Shown here piece after piece: positions 25,125-33,049 of a stretch of 49,100 nt of DNA (positions are counted from its first letter, which is position 1; the number at the start of each line of letters is the position of its first letter). The position numbers and the translations under genes were made by a program. Below the pieces are notes generated by a model, which was not told where the DNA came from, searched no databases, and saw only the letters and a list, made by a program, of their open reading frames with translations. The DNA comes from an uncultured Flavobacteriales bacterium (GTDB taxonomy: Bacteria > Bacteroidota > Bacteroidia > Flavobacteriales_E > Vicingaceae), in the NCBI GenBank assembly GCA_913056345.1, contig CAJXMH010000023.1, positions 1-49,100 on the forward strand, read 5' to 3'.

Positions 25125-27422
25125 TTGGAATCAGAAAAACCAAACTCTTACGCTAAATACCGAAGGTGGAGTAAATTCACGCTTGTTTTCTTGTTACTCG
25201 TTTCGAGCTTCCTTGGGTATAGGGCTTCTAAACTGGAGTTTGATTACGATTTTGAAAAATTCTTTCCCCAAGAAGACGAGGACCTCAGTTTCTTTAAAGA
25301 CTATCGAGAAGTTTTTGAAAATGACAACGACTTCATTTTGATTGGACTTCGTAATGAAGCAGGATTGTTCGATCAAGCCTTTTTGAATAAAGTAGCAGCT
25401 TTTACCGACTCTTTAAAGACCTTACCTCATTTAAGAGAAGTTATTTCTCCTCTGGAGATGAAGTATTACGAAGTAAGCCGAACGGGACTAGGCGTAATCG
25501 AAAAAGAATTTTTTCATACTGACAATCCTGCACGCTACAGCAGTGATTCAGCTTTGCTGGCAAATACAAATCAGCCCATAGCTGAAGTTGTCAATTTAGG
25601 AAATAACTCATTGGTTCTTTTAATTAAGAACGAGCAATTAATCTCAAAAGAAAAATCAGATGAATTAGCGGTTGCTCTGCAAGCTATGTTAGACCGTCAG
25701 CAGTTCAAAGAGGTACATGTCATGGGCAAGATCATGGGCCAACTTGAATACATAGAGGTCATGAAAGTAGAGTTCTTAACCTTTATGCTGATCTCGGTTT
25801 TTGTGCTCATCGTATTTCTCATCATAACATATCGCTCGCTTTGGGGAATTATCATTCCAATGGCAACGGTTCTGTTGGCGGTAGTAGGAAGTTTGGGTTT
25901 TATGCAAATCAGCGGTAAGCCTTTAAACATGATGACTACCCTGTTGCCGGTAATCATGTTGGTGGTAGGAATGTCTGATGTGGTGCACATGGTTTCCAAA
26001 TACTTAGAGGAGATTCGGTACGGTAGAAAGAAAGCACAAGCCTTGGTAAACATGATCAAAAAAGTGGGGGTAGCTACCCTACTAACTTCCCTTACTACTG
26101 CTTTGGGTTTTGTTACTTTAATCGGTGTAAGCATGGAACCAATACGCGACTTTGGGATATTTACCGCATTAGGCGTTATCATTGCCTTTGTACTTTCTGT
26201 GCTTTTCATACCCTCCATTTTTATGTTGATCAAAAAGCCAAAAATCACCAATGCTAAACAAATTCAAAATGGCTGGGAAAGAGGCTTGGGGCTTGCTTTT
26301 ATTTGGCTTTGCCGCAGAAGAAAAAAGGTATTGATAGCTTATGTAATTGTAACCATGGTTGCCTTATTTGGTGCAAGTAAAGTTCAATTCGACTATTTTT
26401 TGATGCAAGACTTGGATGAGGATCAACCCTTAATGAAAGAGTTGAGTTACTTTCAAGAACAATTTGGAGGAATTAGGCCTTTTGAGCTAGCTGTAATTCC
26501 TAAAGAGCCTTATAAGATCGATGACTATGAAGTTATGAAAGAAGTTGAGCGTCTAGAGTTTTATTTAGACTCAACTTACGGTGTTAACCAAATGCTTAGT
26601 CCTACAGTACCTTACAAATTTTTCAACCAAGCGCTTAGGAATGGGAAAGAAGCTTATTATAAAATACCAGAAAACCCCAAACGGTATAACTACCTAAAGA
26701 AACAGCTAAGCAATTTTGAAAGCAGGAAAGAGTGGCAAGAACTAGTAGCGGCCGACAAGAGTATGGGACGAATTTTTGGTCGCATGATCGATCCGGGAAG
26801 TAGAGAAATGTTAATCAGAAACGACTCTCTTAGAAGTTTCTATGAGGGTAATTTAAATACTGCGGTTTTTGATTATAAACTTACCGGAACACCTGTAATT
26901 ATTGATAGAAGCGGAAGGTACGTTACCCAAAATGTGATCCTTGGTTTGCTCATAGCTTTTGGGCTTATCGGTTTATCAATGGGATTGCTTTTCAAATCCG
27001 TAAAAATGGCTTTTTTGAGTTTAGTACCGAATATTTTTCCCATTCTGCTAACGGCGGGTTTCATCGGCTTTGCAGGAATTGATCTGAACATGTCAACCGC
27101 TATCGTTTTCACCATTGCATTTGGAATAGCAGTGGATGATACCATACATTTTTTAAGTCGCTACCGTCAAGAAATGGTGCAAGGCAGAAGTAGACTATAT
27201 GGCATAAGACGAACTTTTATTTCAACCGGAAAGGCAATCATTATAACATCCATTATTCTGTTAGGTGGTTTTGGTAGCCTGATCTTTTCTAACTTTTTGA
27301 GCACCTATTACATTGGCTTGTTTGTGAGTATGACACTCGTTTTTGCAGTGGTAACAGATTTAACTTTACTTCCAATGCTTTTGCTTGGCAATCGGTTCAA
27401 TAGATCAAAGTCATCGGTTTAG
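25125..27422 (+). CDS. RND/MMPL-family permease
   Basis: A 765-residue polytopic protein in two similar halves. Each half has one N-terminal helix (VFLLLVSSFLGYRAS at about 19-33; VLIAYVIVTMVALFGAS at about 402-418), a large periplasmic loop, and five C-terminal helices. Motifs include FPQEDEDLSFFKDY after the first helix, VVGMSDVVHMVSKYLEE (about 285-301), TTALGFVTLIG, and in the second half AFGIAVDDTIHFLSRYRQE (about 665-683) with the proton-relay aspartates. It resembles HpnN/MMPL lipid exporters more than HAE efflux pumps. The start is TTG, 10 bases after the binding-protein stop; no ATG lies near. Confidence 0.87.
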   Translation: MESEKPNSYAKYRRWSKFTLVFLLLVSSFLGYRASKLEFDYDFEKFFPQEDEDLSFFKDYREVFENDNDFILIGLRNEAGLFDQAFLNKVAAFTDSLKTLPHLREVISPLEMKYYEVSRTGLGVIEKEFFHTDNPARYSSDSALLANTNQPIAEVVNLGNNSLVLLIKNEQLISKEKSDELAVALQAMLDRQQFKEVHVMGKIMGQLEYIEVMKVEFLTFMLISVFVLIVFLIITYRSLWGIIIPMATVLLAVVGSLGFMQISGKPLNMMTTLLPVIMLVVGMSDVVHMVSKYLEEIRYGRKKAQALVNMIKKVGVATLLTSLTTALGFVTLIGVSMEPIRDFGIFTALGVIIAFVLSVLFIPSIFMLIKKPKITNAKQIQNGWERGLGLAFIWLCRRRKKVLIAYVIVTMVALFGASKVQFDYFLMQDLDEDQPLMKELSYFQEQFGGIRPFELAVIPKEPYKIDDYEVMKEVERLEFYLDSTYGVNQMLSPTVPYKFFNQALRNGKEAYYKIPENPKRYNYLKKQLSNFESRKEWQELVAADKSMGRIFGRMIDPGSREMLIRNDSLRSFYEGNLNTAVFDYKLTGTPVIIDRSGRYVTQNVILGLLIAFGLIGLSMGLLFKSVKMAFLSLVPNIFPILLTAGFIGFAGIDLNMSTAIVFTIAFGIAVDDTIHFLSRYRQEMVQGRSRLYGIRRTFISTGKAIIITSIILLGGFGSLIFSNFLSTYYIGLFVSMTLVFAVVTDLTLLPMLLLGNRFNRSKSSV

Positions 27423-27566
27423 GAAGTACATGCTTCCAAGCCAAATCACAAGCGCTCCAATACCAACATAGCCCACTATTTCCTTACCAAAAAGCCAGTA
27501 GGATAATCCAATTATTGCAAATAGAATGAGCGCAATTACACTTTTGATCTTGTCCTTATGATACAT
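27411..27566 (-). CDS. 51-residue single-domain membrane protein
   Basis: A small ORF starting ATG at 27566 and ending TGA at 27411-27413, overlapping the last 12 bases of the RND gene on the other strand. The peptide begins MYHKDKIKSVIALILFAIIG, continues LSYWLFGKEIVGYVGIGALV and ends IWLGSMYFLNR. It therefore has a basic N-terminus, two hydrophobic helices split by a GKE turn, and a short basic tail. This hairpin pattern is typical of small bacterial membrane proteins. The codons fill an otherwise empty 203-base gap. Its upstream region has TATTTTCG, one mismatch from TAnnTTTG. The function is unknown. Confidence 0.65.
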   Translation of the reverse strand: MYHKDKIKSVIALILFAIIGLSYWLFGKEIVGYVGIGALVIWLGSMYFLNR

Positions 27567-27601
27567 ACTGCGAAAATACCAATGCACTTAGTCTTTTCGG
27601 C

Positions 27602-27609
27602 TATCTTTG
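27602..27609 (+). promoter_or_regulatory. Putative -7 element (TATCTTTG) for GlmU-like gene
   Basis: An exact TAnnTTTG match, 16 bases before the ATG at 27626. No -33 TTTG is seen. Confidence 0.5.
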
Positions 27610-27625
27610 TCACAAAGCATACGCC

Positions 27626-28810
27626 ATGAATTTTATTCTTTTTGATGAAGAAAGGACAAACCTTTTACCTTTAAGCTACACAAGACCAATAGCCGACTTT
27701 CGTTGCGGGATCCTAACCTTAAAAGAGAAATGGGAGAAAAGAATTCCAGAAGGTCAGTTTTCTTACCTCACTGCTGATTATTTAAGTGAAAAGTATGCTG
27801 CTCAATTTGATGAGCATAAGAATGTTTACTTAAGTGGTAATTTGCTTTCTTCCAATCAATTAGTAGGCATGATCCATCAATTGCTAGATGGTGAGGCAAT
27901 GGTAGATTCAGCAGGGAATTTACTTGCTTTAAGGACTTCTAAGCAGCTTAATCTGGATGAAATTGTGGCTGAAGGTTATTCAATCAAGGAATTCAAAGGT
28001 GAGGCAGGAAAGATTCAAAACCTTTGGGATGTATTCGTCATGAATGCACAGGAATTACAAAAGGATTTTGAACTTTTAACTGAAGGGAGAACGAGCGCAA
28101 CAATTTCAGCTACAAATACCTTAATTGGCGACCAAGTTTTTTTAGAAGAGGGAGCAAAAGTTGAAGCTGCTACATTAAATAGCACTGCAGGACCAATTTA
28201 TTTAGCTAAGCAAGCTGAAATTATGGAAGGAACTGTTGTGCGAGGTGGGTTGGCTATGGGCGAAGGAGCTGTTTTGAAGTTAGGCGCTAAGATTTACGGG
28301 GCAACTACCATTGGACCTTATTCAAAAGTAGGAGGGGAGGTAAATAATTCAGTGATTTTTGGTTATTCTAATAAGGGCCATGATGGCTTTCTTGGTAACT
28401 CTGTACTTGGCGAGTGGTGTAACTTAGGAGCTGATACCAATGTTTCTAATTTGAAAAATAACTATGCCGATATTAAGTTATGGAATTACCATAAAAAGGG
28501 ATTCGTTGACTCTAAGCGACAATTTTGTGGCATGATGATGGGTGATCATTCCAAAAGCGGCATCAATACCATGTTTAATACAGCAACAGTGGTTGGTGTG
28601 AGCGCTAACGTATACGGTGGAGGTTTTCCTAGAAACTTTATCCCTTCATTTGCTTGGGGAGGTTCAGAAAAATGGACCACCTATCGTTTTGAGCGAGCAA
28701 TGGAAGTAGCTGAAAGAATGATGGAGCGCAGGGGGGTAGATCTTACGGAAACTGACAGAAAGTTACTTCAGGCTGTATTTGACCAAAGCGCACCTTTTCG
28801 AAATTTTTAA
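27626..28810 (+). CDS. GlmU-like sugar nucleotidyltransferase
   Basis: A 394-residue protein known in Bacteroidota as a GlmU-family or putative sugar-1-phosphate nucleotidyltransferase. The N-terminal part (ILFDEERTNLLPLSYTRPIADFRCGIL) is the distinctive domain; the C-terminal part (about 170-320) is a left-handed beta-helix with hexapeptide-like turns (IYLAKQAEIMEGTVVRGGLA, GAKIYGATTIGPYSKVGGEV, SVIFGYSNKGHDGFLGNSVLG, GEWCNLGADTNVSNLKN). It probably attaches a nucleotide to an amino-sugar phosphate, feeding cell-wall or polysaccharide synthesis, but it lacks the full GlmU architecture. It has its own promoter. Confidence 0.82.
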   Translation: MNFILFDEERTNLLPLSYTRPIADFRCGILTLKEKWEKRIPEGQFSYLTADYLSEKYAAQFDEHKNVYLSGNLLSSNQLVGMIHQLLDGEAMVDSAGNLLALRTSKQLNLDEIVAEGYSIKEFKGEAGKIQNLWDVFVMNAQELQKDFELLTEGRTSATISATNTLIGDQVFLEEGAKVEAATLNSTAGPIYLAKQAEIMEGTVVRGGLAMGEGAVLKLGAKIYGATTIGPYSKVGGEVNNSVIFGYSNKGHDGFLGNSVLGEWCNLGADTNVSNLKNNYADIKLWNYHKKGFVDSKRQFCGMMMGDHSKSGINTMFNTATVVGVSANVYGGGFPRNFIPSFAWGGSEKWTTYRFERAMEVAERMMERRGVDLTETDRKLLQAVFDQSAPFRNF

Positions 28811-28917
28811 CTGACAGATAAGCAGAACTAGCTTTTTGGCATATCCCTTGAGTTAGTAGGGTAAATAATTAGTGCTTGAGTTTACCATAAGCTTCACTGA
28901 CAAATTGACTAGACACT

Positions 28918-31359
28918 ATGAGTTCCTTTGACTTTAATAAATTTTCTTTATCAGGTGTAATCGACGACGAAACAGAGTTTATTCCCTTAATGACTTCGGA
29001 AGACGAAGAGGAAATGAACCAAGAGGCTACGCCTGAACAATTGCCAATATTGCCTCTGCGCAATACTGTTTTGTTTCCGGGTGTGGTTATTCCAATTACG
29101 GTAGGGCGAGATAAATCAATTAAATTGATTCAAGATGCGAATAAATTAGATAAAACCATCGGGGTAATATCTCAGAAGAATACAGATGTAGAAGACCCAA
29201 GCCAAGAGCAGTTATTTGAGGTTGGAACGATTGCTCGGATTCTCAAAATGTTTCGCATGCCTGATGGTAATACTACCGTGATCATACAAGGTAAGAAGCG
29301 GTTTAAGTTACTTGACATTGTAGAAACGGAGCCTTATTTAAAAGCCAAGGTAGAAGCTTATGAAGTAAATAAAGTGCCAAAAGATGCCAAATTTGGTGCG
29401 CTGGTAGATTCTATTAAAGATATGGCGCTGAAAATTATTGAGTCATCGCCTAATATTCCATCAGAAGCTTCTTTTGCGATCAAGAACATTGAAAGTAGTT
29501 CGTTCTTGATCAACTTTATTGCCTCTAACATGAACGCTCAAGTTGAGACGAAACAGCGCTTATTAGAAGAGACTAATATTCGAAAGCGTGCTCAGCTTTT
29601 ATTACAACATATCAATGAAGAACTTAAGTTGCTTGAACTGAAAAATGATATTCAGTCAAAAGTCAAGACTGATATTGATAAGCAGCAGAAGGAATACTTT
29701 TTGAATCAGCAGATGAAAATGATTCAAGAAGAACTTGGTGGTAGTCCCCAAGATAAAGAAATTGAAGAGTTTAAGAAGCGAGCAAAAGGAAAGAAATGGC
29801 CAAATCAAGCAAAAGAACGTTTTGAAAAGGAAATAGCCAAGTTACAGCGTATGAACTCTGCTTCAGCAGAGTATTCTGTGCAGGTAAATTACATCGAAAC
29901 CATGCTTGAGTTGCCTTGGGATCATACCTCAAAAGATAAATTTGATTTAAAGCGAGCAAAGCGCATTTTAGACCGAGATCATTTTGGTTTAGATGATGTG
30001 AAAGATAGAATCCTTGAACATTTAGCTGTGCTAAAGCTAAAGGGAAATATGCGTTCGCCGATACTTTGCCTGTATGGACCACCTGGGGTAGGAAAAACTT
30101 CCTTGGGCAAATCTGTGGCAGAAGCAATTGGAAGATCTTATGTAAGGATGAGTCTTGGAGGGCTTCGAGATGAAGCTGAGATCCGTGGTCATCGAAAAAC
30201 CTACATTGGAGCTATGCCCGGTCGTATCTTACAAAATCTGAAAAAGGCGGAGACCTCCAATCCGGTTTTTGTATTGGATGAGATCGATAAAGTTGGAAAT
30301 CATTTTCAAGGGGATCCTTCATCAGCCTTATTGGAGGTATTGGACCCTGAGCAAAACGAGAATTTCAATGATAATTTCATTGAATTGGATTACGATCTTT
30401 CAAAGGTTTTATTTATCGCTACTGCAAATTCTTTGAATACCATACAGCCTGCCTTGAGAGACCGTATGGAAATCATTGAAATAAACGGTTACACACAAGA
30501 AGAAAAGGTACAGATTGCCAAGAAGCACCTCATACCCAAGTTGCTTGCTGAAAATGGTCTCAAGAAAGAGCACATCAAGCTTTCTAAGCAAGTAATTGAA
30601 TTGGTTTGCGAGCAATATACACGAGAGTCTGGAGTCAGAACGCTTGAGAAGCGTTTGGCTAAAGTAGTGCGTTTTGCTGCTAAATCAATTGCCTTTGAAG
30701 AGGATTATGATGTCAATCTTTCAGTTGAAAAGGTCATTGAAATATTAGGACCTGGCCATTCTAAAGACAAATACCAAGGAAATGAGGTTGCTGGTGTTGT
30801 AACAGGTTTAGCATGGACTCAAGTCGGAGGTGATATTTTATTTATTGAAGTAAGCCTGAGCAAAGGAAAAGGAAAACTCACCTTAACAGGTAATTTAGGT
30901 GATGTAATGAAAGAATCTGCAGTAATTGCCCAACAGTATTTGAAAGCTAATGCAGATCAATTTGATCTTCCAGTTGAAGTCTTTGAAAGCTGGGATGTTC
31001 ACATACACGTTCCTGAAGGGGCAACCCCAAAAGATGGTCCCTCAGCTGGAATTACCATGCTTACGGCCCTTGCATCAGCTTTTACGCAACGCAAAGTAAA
31101 AGCAAAGCTCGCCATGACAGGTGAAATTACTCTAAGAGGAAGAGTGCTGCCAGTTGGTGGAATCAAAGAAAAAATATTGGCCGCTAAACGAGCTGATATT
31201 AAAGATATTATTCTATCTAAGGATAATCAAAAAGATGTACAGCAGATCAAAGCATCTTATCTGAAAGGGCTGAAGTTCCACTACGTTACTGAAATGAAAG
31301 AAGTGATTGAAGCGGGACTCTTAAAGGCAAAAGTAAAAGACGCTAGAAAGATAGCTTAG
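28918..31359 (+). CDS. lon: ATP-dependent protease Lon
   Basis: An 813-residue LonA protease degrading misfolded and regulatory proteins. The N-terminal substrate domain starts [19 protein letters not shown] (about 42-60), followed by a coiled-coil region and the AAA+ module with [13 protein letters not shown] (Walker A, about 387), FVLDEIDK (Walker B) and ATANSLNTI. The protease domain has the catalytic dyad S709 (in DGPSAGITM) and K752 (in [13 protein letters not shown]), 43 residues apart as in E. coli Lon. The acidic N-terminal extension of about 40 residues is common in Bacteroidota. The stop overlaps the convergent phosphatase stop. No heat-shock element was identified. Confidence 0.97.
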   Translation: MSSFDFNKFSLSGVIDDETEFIPLMTSEDEEEMNQEATPEQLPILPLRNTVLFPGVVIPITVGRDKSIKLIQDANKLDKTIGVISQKNTDVEDPSQEQLFEVGTIARILKMFRMPDGNTTVIIQGKKRFKLLDIVETEPYLKAKVEAYEVNKVPKDAKFGALVDSIKDMALKIIESSPNIPSEASFAIKNIESSSFLINFIASNMNAQVETKQRLLEETNIRKRAQLLLQHINEELKLLELKNDIQSKVKTDIDKQQKEYFLNQQMKMIQEELGGSPQDKEIEEFKKRAKGKKWPNQAKERFEKEIAKLQRMNSASAEYSVQVNYIETMLELPWDHTSKDKFDLKRAKRILDRDHFGLDDVKDRILEHLAVLKLKGNMRSPILCLYGPPGVGKTSLGKSVAEAIGRSYVRMSLGGLRDEAEIRGHRKTYIGAMPGRILQNLKKAETSNPVFVLDEIDKVGNHFQGDPSSALLEVLDPEQNENFNDNFIELDYDLSKVLFIATANSLNTIQPALRDRMEIIEINGYTQEEKVQIAKKHLIPKLLAENGLKKEHIKLSKQVIELVCEQYTRESGVRTLEKRLAKVVRFAAKSIAFEEDYDVNLSVEKVIEILGPGHSKDKYQGNEVAGVVTGLAWTQVGGDILFIEVSLSKGKGKLTLTGNLGDVMKESAVIAQQYLKANADQFDLPVEVFESWDVHIHVPEGATPKDGPSAGITMLTALASAFTQRKVKAKLAMTGEITLRGRVLPVGGIKEKILAAKRADIKDIILSKDNQKDVQQIKASYLKGLKFHYVTEMKEVIEAGLLKAKVKDARKIA

Positions 31360-32171
31360 GGCCTTACTCTTAGGTATGATTTTCTACCTTTTTCTTGATT
31401 ATTTGAAGGGTATGCGTTATCCTTTAGTTCAAGGGAATTTTTCCACGCACCATAAACGGGATTTGGTAGTACGATAAACTTTCTTCCAAAGTTTTGTTGA
31501 AACTCCCGTACCAGATTCTTCCTTTCAGAAACTGTCTTGTTTCCTTCAAAAAAGTCCCCAAAGTCAGCCAAGTTATCACCAATGAACATAACGATTTCAT
31601 ACTGTTGTTCCACTTGTGCGCGTCGCGCTGATTTGTCGCTTTCTGCTACTTTTAATAAAAGTTGTTCAGAATTGACTTCAATACCAAATTGATTCAAGTT
31701 ATCAAGCGTATAGTTGATAAACTCTTGATCTCTATTACTGATAAAGATCACGTCAAGGTCATAGTTTTGTAGGCTTTGAATAAACTCAACCGCTCCTGGA
31801 ATTGGTTTTGCTTCAACCTTAGTTGTCCATTTATTCCAAGTTTCGGTTTTGTATTGTTCACCCTTAAGTATAAGCTCTGCATTGTAGGCTGAATTGTCTA
31901 AAACCGTTTCATCCAGGTCCATTACAATCGCACGGGGTTTTTCACCAACTTGGTCCACTATGTTATTACTGAGATAAACCGTTGCTGCATTAAATGCCTG
32001 ATGGCAAAGAGCCGTATATTCAGCAGATGTTTGTTGCCAAAGCAAGGCGCTTTCGTCAGGATGTGAACCTCCTGAACCATTATTTCTGCCTGAGCTGCTA
32101 ACTTGATCAGTTGGTGCACAAGCAAATAGAAAATTTACAGAAATTAGAGTGAGGGCAATTTTTAAATTCAT
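31356..32171 (-). CDS. e(P4)-type class C acid phosphatase / 5'-nucleotidase lipoprotein
   Basis: A 271-residue lipoprotein (lipobox LFAC, Cys18) of the HAD superfamily. Motif I is VMDLDETVLDNSAYNA with the nucleophile Asp and second Asp; motif II is VIFISNRD; the distal part has VMFIGDNLADFGDFF with the metal-binding aspartates. Haemophilus e(P4) dephosphorylates NMN and other nucleotides outside the inner membrane so that nucleosides can be imported. It is the third gene of an operon with a TonB receptor and a DUF4249 lipoprotein, one base after the latter's stop. It also overlaps the lon stop codon by three bases on the opposite strand. Confidence 0.88.
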   Translation of the reverse strand: MNLKIALTLISVNFLFACAPTDQVSSSGRNNGSGGSHPDESALLWQQTSAEYTALCHQAFNAATVYLSNNIVDQVGEKPRAIVMDLDETVLDNSAYNAELILKGEQYKTETWNKWTTKVEAKPIPGAVEFIQSLQNYDLDVIFISNRDQEFINYTLDNLNQFGIEVNSEQLLLKVAESDKSARRAQVEQQYEIVMFIGDNLADFGDFFEGNKTVSERKNLVREFQQNFGRKFIVLPNPVYGAWKNSLELKDNAYPSNNQEKGRKSYLRVRP

Positions 32172-32172
32172 T

Positions 32173-33045
32173 TTATTCAGCTGTTATCGTTTCTGATGCT
32201 CTGCTTATCGCAGACATCGAAAATACACCTAATACTTCATCTTGAGAATTACCTGAAGCATCTTTTATATTAGAGCGTATGTTGGCAGGAGGTGTTGAAA
32301 ATAATCCACCATTATTGGCTTGAATAGTTAATTGCTCTAGAAACTCAAAAACTTCAGCGTTTAAACTAAGCAACTCTACAGATGATTCATCACCAACCTC
32401 AAAAGGCTCTTCTTCATTGGTTATTGCTGCACGAATGGGCAATATAAAAGCAAATCCATCTGCAGCATTTCCTGAAAATGCTGCATCTTGCGATAGAATT
32501 AGATTGGAATTGTCTACCGTATCAATAGGTTTACCGTTCTTAAAGGCTTTGATCCAATAAAAGTCTTCTCGTCCCGGAAAATCTCGAGCCCAGAATTGAG
32601 TGTAATAACCCTCTTCCGAACCAAGCTCCTCTTCTTCGAATGACTGACTAATACTATCTATTGTCGGCACAGGATTTAAAATTGAAATGGAGGTGTAAGT
32701 CCTTCCATCATACAGTACTTCTAGTTTATAGGGATAGCCTATACTATCCAACGCCCCTGTAGTATTGGGGTCATATAGATAATTACCAGTTTGGTCTGAG
32801 ACAAAATTGTAGATAAGGCTGTTTGGCCCAACAATACTAACTTGTGCATTTGTTGCAGCAGGGGTAGGGGCATTTAAAAAATAATCAGCTGACTTGGTTA
32901 AGCGGATAGTTTGAACGGTTGAATCGTTCGTTACAAATGCATCAATCACTAACTGGCTTTCTCCTTGGTCAAGGTCGACGTCGATCACATCTTCACAAGC
33001 ACTAAAGGTTAAGGCTAAAAAGAATATGTAAATAAATTTTTTCAT
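32173..33045 (-). CDS. DUF4249 lipoprotein (TonB-receptor partner)
   Basis: About 290 residues from the ATG at 33045. A longer frame beginning at 33084 would overlap the receptor stop and delay the signal peptide. The lipobox is FSAC, followed by EDVIDVDLDQGESQLVIDAF, the hallmark N-terminus of DUF4249, then TIRLTKSADYF and beta-rich repeats (ISILNPVPTIDSISQSFEEE, DFYWIKAFKNGKP). DUF4249 proteins nearly always sit next to a TonB-dependent receptor and are thought to assist substrate capture at the cell surface, in a SusD-like manner. Here the gap to the receptor gene is four bases. Confidence 0.85.
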   Translation of the reverse strand: MKKFIYIFFLALTFSACEDVIDVDLDQGESQLVIDAFVTNDSTVQTIRLTKSADYFLNAPTPAATNAQVSIVGPNSLIYNFVSDQTGNYLYDPNTTGALDSIGYPYKLEVLYDGRTYTSISILNPVPTIDSISQSFEEEELGSEEGYYTQFWARDFPGREDFYWIKAFKNGKPIDTVDNSNLILSQDAAFSGNAADGFAFILPIRAAITNEEEPFEVGDESSVELLSLNAEVFEFLEQLTIQANNGGLFSTPPANIRSNIKDASGNSQDEVLGVFSMSAISRASETITAE

Positions 33046-33049
33046 GGTC

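Noticed and set aside
25697-26251. 184-codon frame antisense to the RND permease
   Set aside because: It is a long antisense frame created by codon bias in the membrane-protein gene; its peptide has no domain and the sense gene is certain.
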